Source: Strigamia acuminata (lineage: Eukaryota; Arthropoda; Chilopoda; Geophilomorpha; Linotaeniidae). Taken from it: a stretch of 64,000 bases of DNA. This document shows positions 44,213 to 54,593 of this stretch, piece by piece. Position 1 is the stretch's first letter; each line of letters starts with the position of its first letter. The translations under genes and the position numbers were made by a program. Below the pieces are notes generated by a model. It saw only the letters and a list, made by a program, of their open reading frames with translations, had not been told where the DNA came from and did not search any database. The DNA lies in contig OX442319.1 in the NCBI GenBank assembly GCA_949358305.1, positions 2,294,001 through 2,358,000 of the forward strand, written 5' to 3'.

Positions 44213-45732
44213 TTAATTGCGAATGGTGGTATCCAATACCATCTCGAGAAATTGTTCGTAGTTGACGTTGATTACGCCAGTTTGACTCGTATCTCGAATC
44301 CGGAATGCGTCCGTTAAGATCTTGAGCATGACGCACGCTTGGATAAAGTCGTCGAACTTTATACTACCCATTGCACTTCTATCGAACTTCTGTATCACCA
44401 GCTGGCAAAAGTTAGGGGTCAACCTACAAAACAAAGTAAATATTTTTTAAAATAGGTCGTTTGATAAAATTTTGTTGCGTTTGAGAAATTTGAGAATTTT
44501 TTTTGGAGAAATTTGGGAATTTTTTTGGAGAAAATTGAGAATTTTTTTGGAGAAAATTGGGAATTTTTTTGGAGAAAATTTAGAATTTTTTTGGAGAAAA
44601 TTGGGAATTTTTTTGGAGAAAATTTAGAATTTTTTTGGAGAAAATTGAGAATTTTTTTGAAGAAAATTGAGAATTTTTTTGGAGAAAATTGAGAATTTTT
44701 TTGGAGAAAATTGAGAATTTTTTTGGAGAAAATTGAGAATTTTTTTGGAGAAAATTGAGAATTTTTTTGGAGAAAATTGAGAATTTTTTTGGAGAAAATT
44801 GAGAATTTTTTTGGAGAAATATGAGAATTTTTTTGGAGAAATATGAGAATTGTTTTTGACAAATTTTAGAATTTTTTTGGACAAATTTAAGAAATTTTTT
44901 TGACAAATTTGAGAAATATTTTTTGACAAATTTTAGAATTTTTTTGGACAAATTTGAGAAATATTTTTTGACAAATTTGAGAAATTGTTTTGACAAATTT
45001 GAGAAATTTTTTCGCATTCATCCGTACCTGTAACCAAACAACGAAAGTGCTTGATACAATTCTTGAGCATCAATTGTCCCCGACCTATCACGATCAAACG
45101 AATCGAAACATCGTTTCCAGTCCTGAATATATTTCCACAACGCTTCAAACTCATAAATATCTATATTTCCGGACCGATCGTGATCGAACATCCCAATCAT
45201 AAGTCGACAAGTTTCCTGTAAAAAAAAAAAAGTAAAAATAAATTAAAATCCAATTCAAAAACAGCAAACCTTTAAAACAATTACCTCGTTAAACGGTGAC
45301 CAATTTCCATTAATAAGAGCTCGCTGCAGTTCTTGCACGGTGATCTTACCACTTCTATCCTCATCTACAGCAACAAACCACTGCCACAGTTCAGGATTCA
45401 CACCGGGTGGTGCCATGGCAACGCCGCCATAACCTTCAAAAACATTTAAAAAACAATGAAAATCAGTTCAAACTAGAATCAATAACATTTATTACCTCCA
45501 TGTCGCTGCGGTTGATTACCATACACTTGTTGATATCCCTAAGAGACGTTAAAAGTGAAGTATTAACAAATAGTAAACAAATAATTATAAATCACGAACG
45601 TAGACCTGTGCAATGCTATTTGTTCATGTTCATGCACAGATAACGATTAAAGATTACGGGAGAAATTGTGCAAATCATAATTGTGTCATCTTATTTTACC
45701 TGTGGTGCTCCGTAAGCCGGACCCCACGACAT
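44213..45732 (-). CDS. PEF1: Peflin-like penta-EF-hand protein
   Basis: Exons in transcript order: complement of 45700-45732, 45496-45538, 45285-45433, 45028-45215 and 44213-44423. Phase-consistent, 207 residues. A short Gly/Tyr/Pro/Gln-rich N-terminus (MSWGPAYGAPQ, GYGG) precedes five EF-hands. EF1 (VDEDRSGKI), EF2 (FDHDRSGNI) and EF3 (FDRDRSGTI) have good calcium ligands. EF4 (FDRSAMGSI) and EF5 (RDTSQTGVI) are degenerate, as expected for the dimerising end. FIQACVMLKILTDAFR matches the peflin signature. Peflin partners ALG-2 in calcium-regulated ER export. The N-terminal tail is shorter than in vertebrates. The last intron is largely minisatellite. Confidence 0.88.
44484..45012. repeat. 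22-bp minisatellite in peflin-like intron
   Basis: About 24 copies of gagaatttttttggagaaaatt and variants (gacaaatttgagaaattttt toward the right). It fills nearly the whole 604-nt intron. Two overlapping minus-strand ORFs rich in SPKKFSIFSKK are an artefact of this repeat. Confidence 0.9.
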
Positions 45733-46647
45733 CTTGAATGAATAGCAACTTTTGGAATGGAAAATCTGATCTAGTTCTTTGCTTAATAGACGGAAGACCC
45801 GTAATCACAAGCCAGGAATTATAATTATAGGGTAAACAATTGGCCAGCAGAGCCAACACTATCCTTGTTGACTAAAGTTGCGATAAAAAGGATGTGACGT
45901 AGTTGTTAAATGCCACCAGCAGATGGCTCTCGCCTGGTATTTTGTTTGATTACAAAAATACTTTTCTATTACACTTCCGTAGAAAAAATTCACGACCAAA
46001 CAGCGACGACAAACTGTTAAATTTTACTAACAAACCCGAGGATCAATAATTCTGGCCCAACATCGAACAATCAAACCTTTAACAATCAAATGTCTAATGG
46101 CTATGCTTGTTGGGTCAGAATTGACCATCGGCTTTGATAGTATAATTCCCAATGTGTGGTCGCTGTTTGGTTGTGAATTTTTCCATAACTAATCTCTAAA
46201 CTCTTCTTTACAAAATGGTTAAAGAAAAATTAAAAAATAATTAAAAGTAAAAAGGTTGTGACGGTTTCACTGCTGTACATCTTCTATTTTAAGGACGATT
46301 ATTTTGTCAATAGATGGCGCTGTCTGCTTTTAGCGCCAAATTCGAATTCTGTTCTGTTAAAGTGCTTTATTACATGTATAAATATTTAATTTATATATTA
46401 AAGTCACTTTGATTAAACATTTTATAAGACATTTTAGTTTTGTTTTTATGTGTTTATTTGGTTTATAACATAATTCCATTGAATTATGTATAAACTTCAC
46501 ACCTGGCTAAGTCACCCCTCACCACCCACAGAGAGTTAGACTTCTTTCGGACTTAATCCGAAATGTGCCCTGTGTATCCAGTTCCTATGTGGACTTAGTA
46601 GAAGTCTAGGTTCTGTGTATCCACTTCCTAGAGCCTAGGATTGGATG
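45733..46647. other. Intergenic, no supported gene
   Basis: AT-rich upstream flank of the peflin-like gene; it should include its promoter. Nothing else recognised. Confidence 0.35.
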
Positions 46648-46703
46648 GATTTAGGTGATTTAGGTGATTTAGGTGATTTAGGTGATTTAGGTGATTTAGG
46701 AGC
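46648..46703. repeat. 9-bp tandem repeat (gatttaggt)n
   Basis: About six perfect copies. Confidence 0.9.
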
Positions 46704-46819
46704 AAAGGTCAACCCCTAGTTCCCTTACGAGCATATATTCCAGTGCAAACCGGATATAGCTCGCTCTTGTCTTGTTTTCTGTTTCGTTACTACTTACTTG
46801 AGCACTCATATACCTTTGC

Positions 46820-47320
46820 TGCATGCCAACATTTCGTTGTAGAACTAGAGTGGGAGAAATCCCACAGTTACATTGCCCGCTTCTTCATGCCAACATCCCG
46901 TTGTAGAATGCTTAGCATTTCAAATGTAGAATCTAGAGTGGGGTAAAACCCACAGATGCATTTCCCTTCGCTTCATGCCAACATTCCGTTGCAGAAATGC
47001 CTAGCATTTAACATGTAGAATCTATACTCTTTCCACACTCAAGAGTGACCCTGGAAGCTGGGCTCCCATTGGCCTACTTAGAACTGCAATGCAACTACTG
47101 CTACACAAGTTATATAGCTCGGCCAATGGGAGCCCAGCTTCCAGGGTCACTCTTGAGTGTGGAAAGAGTATAGAGTGGAATTTATTTCACAGACGCATGT
47201 TTTCCCTCCTCAACACGCTCCACGCCAACATCCCGTTGTAGAAATACGTGAGTTTACTCTGTGTTTAGTGTCTCGTTTGATACTTTCCCTCCGCTTTATG
47301 CCAACATTCCGTTGTAGAAA
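46820..47320. repeat. Imperfect tandem repeat around atgccaacatyccgttgtag
   Basis: Five copies (near 46822, 46886, 46974, 47220 and 47297) spaced 60-110 bp, several followed by a gtagaatctagagtgg phrase. Interrupted by the TA-flanked hairpin element. No coding support. Confidence 0.65.
47025..47170. mobile_element. Perfect-hairpin MITE flanked by TA
   Basis: Including the flanking TAs, 47023-47074 and 47121-47172 are exact reverse complements (52 of 52), with a 46-bp loop. The host repeat phrase gaatctagagtgg is split as gaatcta / tagagtgg, so the TA at each end is a target duplication. No ORF; a recent non-autonomous insertion of a TA-targeting family. Confidence 0.85.
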
Positions 47321-47653
47321 TGCCTCAAATTTTGTATTCGACATTTGGTAATCTATACTCCAAACCACCCCAACGTTGATCTATTTCAACCGGTTTACGC
47401 CTAACTGTGTACTGTGTTCTACTATGCGGAACAAAGCATCATCACCTTTGACAATGTCTAGAGTTTGAGTACAATTCTGGTGTACGGCTTTCCAATTCCA
47501 ACGTCGTGTCTTCACTGCAGCTCACCAGAAAATCGGTGATTAATGATTAATCTGGAGTGAAATCGACGAAATTACGCATGAACAGAAAAAAATTAGGTTT
47601 GTTAATGTATGTCGGTGTCGACCTGCAATTTCATTTTGGGCATAAAATCTCCT

Positions 47654-47936
47654 TTATAAAAATGTTATATCCTTAGAACAACTCGCAATTAAAGATGGAT
47701 TCGCGTGAAATACATTCGAACCGAGAACGATACCGGTATTGCTCAAAGTCGCATACTTTGGCTGTAAAATCGCTTCCTTCTGAAGTTGGAAGGTTTCCTT
47801 CGCCACACAGTGCTTTTGTGTATCAACTATTAAATTAAAAATAAATTAATTTTTTCAAATATTTTTCGGATTTCATGTTTTTCTTTTTTTTTTTACTTTC
47901 CAGAAACGATCGCATGTTCTTATCGATAAATACCAT
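47654..47936 (-). CDS. Putative small two-exon gene, unrecognised
   Basis: Proposed exons: complement of 47897-47936 and 47654-47826. They join in phase to 70 residues starting MVFIDKNMRSFLE and ending ASCSKDITFL. Splice sites (gtaaaa; aatttaatag) are plausible. Codons and composition look protein-like compared with the flanks, but I know no homologue. It may be part of a longer gene with the exons at 48058-48491. Confidence 0.3.
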
Positions 47937-48057
47937 TTACGCAATACTCCGTAATAAATTTAATGCGCAAGTAATTAGTTTATAGAATTAAAATGAATAA
48001 ATTACCTACTACGGTAGATATTTTTTGAGTAAAATTGTCATTATATCGAAACGTTAC

Positions 48058-48491
48058 TGCGTTATCAGGATGGTAGGCAAATACACAAATCTCTCCTTGT
48101 CATATTCCGATCCTACATTGCGAATGGTTGTTCCAGTGATCGTATCGATGATTTTGACGGTCGTATTGCCACATGGGTGCGAGATATTTGTGATCGTCTC
48201 CGGGAATCTAAATGTTCTAAAAACAATTTTTATTTTTATTTATTCTTATTTATTTTTATTTATTTTTATTTTCTTTTATTTTTACTTATTTTTATTTTCT
48301 TTTATTTTTACTTATTTTTATTTTTTTTTATTTTTACTTATTTTTATTTTCTTTTATTTTTACTTATTTTTATTTTCTTTTATTTTTACTTATTTTTATT
48401 TTCTTTTATTTTTACTTATTTTTATTTGCGTTAAAATTGTTTACTTACCTCAACATTGCCCCAGTATAAAATGCTTCGTCGTTTGTTTGTG
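48058..48491 (-). CDS. Putative coding exons, unrecognised (beta-rich)
   Basis: Two stretches join in phase: complement of 48449-48491 (ending EAFYTGAMLR) and 48058-48216 (TFRFPETITNISHPC, TTVKIIDTITGTT, ERFVYLPTIL). The split Arg codon and good splice sites support the join. The alternating hydrophobic pattern recalls a beta-propeller, but no motif is decisive. The intron between them (48217-48448) is low-complexity. Both ends are unresolved. Confidence 0.35.
48225..48430. repeat. Pyrimidine-rich minisatellite (tttttacttatttttatttt)
   Basis: About eight copies of a 24-bp T-rich unit, giving false phenylalanine-rich ORFs on the plus strand. Confidence 0.85.
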
Positions 48492-49264
48492 CTCCAAAAC
48501 CAGGAAAGAAAAATTACAATCAATTATTTAATAAATGTCTTGGCCACCATGTTTAAACAAACACTACTGTGCTGTCATAAATTATAATTTGTGTTGCTGT
48601 GGCTAAATCGAGCTCCTGACTAATCCTCATCATGGTCCACAGTGAATAGACTGTGGCGCTACCTGTTGATCAAAACGATGCATTTTTCAATTTAATGCAC
48701 GAATTTATGTATTTTTTTTTTTATTTTTAATTCTCCGAAAAGCATAAAGATAAGTTGGCAGGAAAAAATATTAACGAACACTTCAATTTCTAACTGAAAT
48801 ATTGTTTTTAATTTAAATTAAATTAAATTTTGATTTTTTGATTTTTCGTCAATTAACAACGAATTTTTAGCTAAAAAGGTTCATTTTGTGCTAAAACAGT
48901 CGGTTTTAGGCCTAAAAGCTCAGTTATTGGGCTTAAACCTCAATTTTTAGTCAAGAAACAGCGATTTTTCAGCTAAGCTTAAAAAGGTTCAAACTATAAA
49001 TAGAAACCCAGCCACTATGGGCGCTAGTGTCGCGGGTCAAAAAAAGCGGAAAGTATTTTATAGATACCTTATCTTTACTCTGTCGTGCAACTCGTAGTGT
49101 ACTAACTTGAAGGGCGTGTTTGGCGTTAATAATTAAAAAACGCAGCATACATCCGCAAAATACCTTGGCTCGTGAACCGTACATACGACGTACCGGTGTG
49201 TATTATCATATGTATGGCGTCGGTTCGTTATTGTAAATTCATTAAATTTTTTATTTTCGTATAG
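48492..49264. other. Intergenic / upstream of RRM gene
   Basis: Repeated phrases of the type ttttaggcctaaaa at 48850-48960. A polypyrimidine tract ending in cgtatag abuts the RRM start codon, suggesting a splice acceptor and thus a 5' untranslated exon somewhere in this interval. Confidence 0.35.
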
Positions 49265-49549
49265 ATGGCTGATACTATGACATTTAGAGATCACAAGAAA
49301 ACGCCACAGCCGAATTACATTTACTACAGTAATTTAGGCGCTAACTTGTCAGAAGGCGAATTAAGGCGATTTTTTAAAAGGTTTGCTCGACTTCTGTCAA
49401 TCCAAATGTACCGCGCCAGTCGTAACGGAAAAGTGGAATTTCAAACGAAGGAAGAAGCTGATCATGTCATCCAAGAAGCAAACAAGCCCGAAAATCAAGC
49501 CCTGATTCGGGGAGAACAAATAAAGGTCCGAAAGTCATATACAGTATAA
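49265..49549 (+). CDS. Small single-RRM RNA-binding protein
   Basis: One uninterrupted 94-residue ORF. The RRM covers most of it: the RNP2 strand is NYIYYSNLG, helix 1 is SEGELRRFFKRFA, and the RNP1 region is ASRNGKVEFQ, where the usual aromatic GxGFVxF core is weak, so RNA contact may be atypical. It closes with RGEQIKVRKSY. The ATG follows directly after an acceptor-like tract (ttttcgtatag), so the mRNA is probably spliced, or trans-spliced, just before the start. AATAAA follows near 49718. I cannot assign an orthologue. Confidence 0.65.
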   Translation: MADTMTFRDHKKTPQPNYIYYSNLGANLSEGELRRFFKRFARLLSIQMYRASRNGKVEFQTKEEADHVIQEANKPENQALIRGEQIKVRKSYTV

Positions 49550-50580
49550 GCACATAAAATGTCGTGGCACCAAAATGTAAAAATGTAGTATTTCTTATTT
49601 GTCGATATATATATTTTGAAGGAATGAAATTCCAATTTGTAGTAAAAACATTTCTAATAATTCTATTAATCCATAATTGTGATTTTTTTTATGTTTGGAT
49701 AAAGAAACAAATTAATAAATAAAAGAATAACAAAGAATAATAAAAAAAAAAGAGGTGTCTTCAATTTTAATTTAAAAAAATTAAAAACAAATGTAATCAA
49801 ACCAACTTCAATGAATAAAAGCAATAAAGAATTAAAAAAAATAAAAATTTATGACAGATGTTATGTAATTTTTGGATTAAGTTTGTTTTTATTCGTCGTT
49901 ACTCGTCATCTATAAATGAGGAATATTTGGCTGCGATGCAGTGTAGTCATAGCTTGGTAGAAATACTTAGGAGAAGCGTCGTGTGCACTGGAAAAAATAG
50001 TAAATTTCCAAACATTTCCAAGTTGGAAATTAATTTGGAAAATTTGAATTTTCTATTATAAGAAAATTTGTTGGAAATATGTTGTAAATGTTTATACATT
50101 TCCAAGCTTTTGGAAATTAAAGGTGAAATCTAATATTTCCAATAAATTGTAAATTTGGTGTTTAAATTATTATATTTTCAATCAGTTTTCTTTCAGATGG
50201 AAATGTTGTTTGGATATTTTCAATCTCTTAAAATAAGTTGTAAATATCTGAAATGAAAACTATCATTTCACAATAAAAATACATAAAATTAGGATTTACA
50301 AACAATTGAAAAAAAGCTTTTTCTCAAAATATTTACAATCTAGTAAAGACACCATTTCCATGACTTTTTTTTACAATAAATTTACAAACATTTTCAATTG
50401 TGTAGTTTTGAAATTTCCAAATTTTCTAACAAAATAAAAAATCTACTACCCTCCATTTTGAAAATTTTAAATACTCATTTTTATTTTAATGTTTGGTTTT
50501 CAAATAGACTATTTGAAAAATTCAAAACTATTTAAAAAAAAGTAACTACATAACAGAAGATATGCATTCAAACAGTGTAA
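49550..50580. other. AT-rich intergenic with tttccaa/ttggaaa clusters
   Basis: Between 49990 and 50420, phrases such as atttccaa and ttggaaat recur in both orientations more than a dozen times, able to fold back. No coding support. Confidence 0.4.
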
Positions 50581-50675
50581 GCTGCACAAGTCTAGTGGTT
50601 AGAGCAACGGTCTTTAGAACAAAGGGTTCCAGGTTCAATTCTAATAATAAATATAAAATAATAAATAAATGACGT
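50581..50675 (+). mobile_element. tRNA-derived SINE
   Basis: Pol III A box (tagtggttaga, 50593-50603) and B box (ggttcaattct, 50632-50642) at tRNA-like spacing, followed by an A/T-rich tail (aataataaatataaaataat). The clover-leaf is degraded and there is no CCA-side acceptor stem, so a working tRNA is unlikely. Confidence 0.6.
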
Positions 50676-50943
50676 ACAGAATACTAAAAAAAAATTTTTA
50701 GACAAACCTTATCATTGTGTGAAGAAAGTCAGAAATTGTAAGAAAATTATATTAAACCAACAAAAAGTTTTCCTATTCAAGAAGAGTGTTGCACCCAAAT
50801 AGGTATAGGGTTGCCCATCTGAGGATAAAGACCAGAATTAAGATAATTTTAAACCAGATTTTTCGGTTTCTGCAAGTGTTCATTGTTGTATTAAATGTAT
50901 GATTCAGTTTCTGATTTGTTCATTTTTGAGAATATTTCTCGTT

Positions 50944-51189
50944 CTACGTGATTTGGTGCATTCTTGAGGACCATGCGGGCATGCATTCCTTTTGTCGTGG
51001 CAACTCCCTTTGCTGCTCAAACGGCTGCATCGGATGAGCGTCAAAATGTTGTCCTTCGATCTCAATAACATCGAAAAAAACCTCTAACTGGACCAAAGAA
51101 GGGATTTTTAATAGTTCCTCAATCCCCGACGGTCCCAACAATTCGCAGCAACGAATTATCAAATTTATCAGTTTCTTCTTCGTCATCAT
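50944..51189 (-). CDS. Hypothetical protein, 81 residues
   Basis: ATG at 51187-51189, stop at 50944. The N-terminus is basic (MMTKKK) with amphipathic helical stretches (INLIIRCCELLGPSGIEELL, VQLEVFFDVIEIEG). Composition is less AT-biased than the surroundings, which favours coding. No family recognised; it could be the first or only exon. Confidence 0.35.
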   Translation of the reverse strand: MMTKKKLINLIIRCCELLGPSGIEELLKIPSLVQLEVFFDVIEIEGQHFDAHPMQPFEQQRELPRQKECMPAWSSRMHQIT

Positions 51190-51723
51190 CTTGGCCAACT
51201 AGAACTCAAACACTGCAAGAACAACACGCATAAATCAGCAGTGTTGGGCACGTATAAGTTCCCACTTGACTGAAACAGAGCAGAAAATCCAGTTTTCTGC
51301 CCAGTATATTTTCTGTTATGACGTCACTTCCTCTTATTTGGGCAGGTTTTGGATACTTTTAGGTCGCATTTGATCGCTCAAATGCGGCCAATGTTCAGCC
51401 GATTACCAGTGCTTGGTTTCGATGGGAAACTAAGCACTTTTTGGCTGAATTCGTGCGATCGAATGCAGCCAGCGTTTGGCCGATTACCCGTTCTTATAGT
51501 TTCAACGGGATTTTTTTTCTGCCCAATATTTTCTGCCCACTTTTTTTCCAGATGGGAACCAACAGCAGAAACGATGAATTTTCTGCTCTGAAAATTTTCT
51601 GCTCAGAAACATTTCTGCTGACTGAATTCAGTCAAACGCGATACAGTAACGCCGGTACCAGTACTGTTACTGTACGAGATTCTTGTGTTTTCTCCCGTTT
51701 TGCATTGCAATTTTAAAAAGTTG
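51190..51723. other. Intergenic with repeated phrases
   Basis: Repeats such as atgcggccaatgttcagccgattacc and a related copy 90 bp later, and scattered ttttctgccca. Probably transposon remains. Confidence 0.35.
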
Positions 51724-51861
51724 ATGTCTATGTTAGGAATGTACGGAGGCGCCAATGTGTCCATCGACCACTGCCTGAAAGGGAACAATGAAGAACATGA
51801 GGCATGGGGAGAAGCGCAAGAGTCGCATGGACAACACAGTGACCAGTGTATGGGGCAATAA
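51724..51861 (+). CDS. Possible 45-residue ORF next to the LTR insertion
   Basis: MSMLGMYGGANVSIDHC onward, in a GC-richer stretch unlike its flanks, ending 18 bp before the LTR. Overlapping frames are also open, so this may be part of an exon interrupted by the insertion. No homologue known. Confidence 0.2.
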   Translation: MSMLGMYGGANVSIDHCLKGNNEEHEAWGEAQESHGQHSDQCMGQ

Positions 51862-51879
51862 ATTTTTATTGGAGTCTAT

Positions 51880-52391
51880 TGTCACGCGGTTGAGTTGCGT
51901 CGTCTGCCGACCAGCTCAAACCAGCGATAGAATTAAAGAAGTTGTCAAAATCTATCACTAGCCAGCGTACGTGATGGTGACATCACGGGCTGGTCAATCT
52001 GGATTAACTCAGGGGGTGACTCTAGTATAAAAGAGCCACTTTGGCTCTTAGAACTCAGTCCATCCCGGGCTTCTAAACAGTTAGCACCAGCCAGCAAATG
52101 GCGTGGTGTGATTGTTTCCCTCCAAACTGAATCAAAGTGTTAATCATATCTTAGAGTATTTATTAGGTTTAGTTTAGATTTAGTTTTACATTTTGTATTT
52201 ATGATTTAAGTGTTTTGATTTAAAGAATAAAGACACGGTATTGTTTTCAATCTTAAACTCTGGCTTTGTTTCATTTCACTCTTAGCTAATTAAGTCACTC
52301 TTTAGCTCAGCTAGTATTAGTGAAGCTAAAGGATTCTTAGTAAATAAGCAATAAGTTACGTGGTCACTATTGGCCATTTGGCCACGTAACA
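51880..52391 (+). repeat. 5' LTR of the complete element
   Basis: 512 bp; begins tgtcacgcgg, ends cacgtaaca. Carries a TATA motif (agtataaaagag, near 52027) and AATAAA near 52226. Confidence 0.95.
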
Positions 52392-52394
52392 AAG

Positions 52395-52410
52395 TGGTGG
52401 AGATTGCGGT
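52395..52410 (+). other. Probable primer-binding site
   Basis: tggtggagattgcgg starts 3 nt after the LTR with the TGG expected from a tRNA CCA end. The second element has tggtggagatgcgg in the same place. I cannot name the tRNA. Confidence 0.5.
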
Positions 52411-53148
52411 TTTCTTTTTAGACCCACTAATTGGTTTGATAAAAGTAGTGAAAAGTGAAAATTTACAGTAAAAATCAGCCAGTTTTGTGTAAAAATTGAA
52501 TAATTAGAGCTAAAACCCCGTAAAAACTCAGTTAAAAATAAGAATTCTTATAAAATTTAGAAGGAGTGCAGATTAATTTGCATATTGGATAGAAATAAGA
52601 GTGAATCATAGAGTGACTCAGAGTTTGAAGACAGTATAGTGATTGAATATTTAATTGAGTTGCATTGAATTAGATAATATTTTGGATTTAATTATTAAAG
52701 TTGTTTAATATTGTTGAATATTGAATTTTGCAGGAAAATTTATTTTGATAATAATATACTTAATAAAGTTTAATAAATTTAATTTTTTGTTTACAGGAAA
52801 TTGATAAATTAGTGATAATTTATATAGATTCTGTTGTTGACTAATAATAATAATTGTTTATTTTCCAGAATTTGGATAATTGTGAAACATAAAAATGAGA
52901 ATATTTTTCAGGATAAGGATTTTGAATATTGAGTGTTTATTTAATGATAAAACATTGATTGATAACGATTACATTATAGGTAATGTGTTTTTTTTGATAT
53001 ATGTTGAGGTTTATGTTGATTTCAATGATTAATTGCATAAAGATTTATTTCAGGATAAGTGATTGGTGAATTTTGGTTGTAGTGAATGTGTGGAGGTGCA
53101 TTATAGAGTAGTGAAAATAAAAATTATAGTGCATTTCAAGGCTTAATA
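52411..53148 (+). other. Leader of the complete element
   Basis: AT-r ich non-coding leader between primer site and gag. Several acceptor-like tracts (e.g. tttatttcag near 53054) would allow a spliced gag mRNA. Confidence 0.4.
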
Positions 53149-53502
53149 GTGGATAAACCAGTGAAGCTTACACAGACACAAACGGACAATTTACTAGACT
53201 TACAGAAACAAGAATTACAAAGATTAGTGGATAACCCTAATATAACCAAAACTAGGAAGAAATCAAAATCACAGTCGGGATCGGAAGTAAAGGAGGAAGA
53301 TCCAGTTGTTGAAATAAAGGAGGAAGATCAATTTCAAGATTCATTATCGCAACAAGAACTTGATTTGTCCTCACCTTTGAAATTAACAAGACCAAAAGAG
53401 TTAAAATCAATTTTTGAATTACTAACACCAATAAAGACTATACAAACACCTTTATTAAAAACTAATACACAAGGATCCACATCAAAAGGAATAGTATCCA
53501 AG

Positions 53503-54507
53503 ATGGCGGACCCAACGGCAGTACTAACTGATTTATTTAAGAGTTTGATGATACAAAAGCGACCTGTCGTTTGTTTTGATACGGAAAAAGGGAATATTGA
53601 TCAGTGGCTCGTGGCTTACGAAGCAACAATAGGCACAGATGATGAGAGAGTTAAACAATTGCCATTAGCGTTAAAAACTGATGGTCTGGCGTGGTATGTG
53701 GAATTGCTCAAGAAAAATCCAACATGGACTTGGACAGAGTGGAAACCACAACTAGAAGATAAATTTCGTAGAGGCCAGGAAAATGTTTTAAATACTCTTC
53801 ATTTTATGTCGCATACAGAAGGAACAGCAGATGCCTATATGAAAAAAGTTTTGGCTGAGTGTGCTTTTGTAAGGCCGGAGCTCACTGAACATCAAAAGAT
53901 TAATTATGTTTATCAAGGTATGAAACCCGATATGAAGAAGATGATAATTACAGTATTCCCATCCACACTGGCAGAGATGGAACAGAGGGTGAAGTTGTAC
54001 GAGACCCACAAGGTTAAGGATCCAGCGGATTTACTGCTCTCACTTTTCAAAAAGGTGGTGGATGAAAAGGTAACTCCAGCGACATCAGGTAAACTGAGTG
54101 GAACTGTGGAAACCTCATTAACCCACGCCGAGCTTTTAGCTGAAAATGCAATGTTAAGGCAACGGTTATTAGCTCTTGAGACGGTGGAACCGACGTCAGA
54201 AGAACCCATCTTGATAGGAAGCCAGTGGTATACACCAATGAAGCGAGGAGGTCAGAATTTTCAGTATAAGAATTTTCAAAGAGGTAGTACTAATAGAGGT
54301 GGTAGTCAAAATTACAATACTAACAATAACAATAATAGTAATAATAATAATACTCGATCTTGTGGATGCTATCATCACTTTACTTGCGAGTTTTATAATC
54401 CACCAAGGTACCAACAGGATAGAGGTGGTACTGCTGGAAGACCAAGAAGACGTAGAAGAGAAGGTCCTAGTACTACAGTCAACACCCAACAACAGACGGA
54501 AAACTGA
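53503..54507 (+). CDS. Gag of the complete LTR element
   Basis: Structural capsid protein. The first ATG in frame (context aagATGgc) gives 334 residues; the frame is open for 118 further codons upstream (from 53149) without an ATG. The core has a Ty3-type Gag pattern (GNIDQWLVAYEA, WYVELLKKNP, KFRRGQENVLNTL, KINYVYQGM). The C-terminus is Asn-rich and, instead of a CCHC knuckle, has CGCYHHFTC followed by an Arg-rich stretch (RPRRRRREG). Ends at a TGA placed directly after the heptamer ggaaaac. Confidence 0.85.
   Translation: MADPTAVLTDLFKSLMIQKRPVVCFDTEKGNIDQWLVAYEATIGTDDERVKQLPLALKTDGLAWYVELLKKNPTWTWTEWKPQLEDKFRRGQENVLNTLHFMSHTEGTADAYMKKVLAECAFVRPELTEHQKINYVYQGMKPDMKKMIITVFPSTLAEMEQRVKLYETHKVKDPADLLLSLFKKVVDEKVTPATSGKLSGTVETSLTHAELLAENAMLRQRLLALETVEPTSEEPILIGSQWYTPMKRGGQNFQYKNFQRGSTNRGGSQNYNTNNNNNSNNNNTRSCGCYHHFTCEFYNPPRYQQDRGGTAGRPRRRRREGPSTTVNTQQQTEN
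54498..54504 (+). promoter_or_regulatory. Probable -1 ribosomal frameshift site (ggaaaac)
   Basis: Zero frame reads acg gaa aac tga; the -1 frame (gga aaa ctg) is open from here straight into pol. The matching site of the second element is a canonical G GGA AAC, which supports this reading although the heptamer here is imperfect. Confidence 0.6.
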
Positions 54508-54593
54508 GAAGTCGGCCACAGAGAGATTGTCACCATCCGAATAGAAGTAAGAAGAAAAAGAAGAAAAGATGGAAAAAGGACAACATTACAGTA

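Noticed and set aside
44419-45017. Minus-strand ORFs of 100-147 residues rich in SPKKFSIFSKK
   Set aside because: Pure translation of the 22-bp minisatellite inside a peflin-like intron.
48025-48531. 168-residue phenylalanine-rich plus-strand ORF
   Set aside because: Arises from the T-rich minisatellite; composition is not protein-like and more plausible exons lie on the other strand.
50581-50645. Functional tRNA gene
   Set aside because: A and B boxes are present but the acceptor stem does not close and an A/T tail follows; a SINE fits better.
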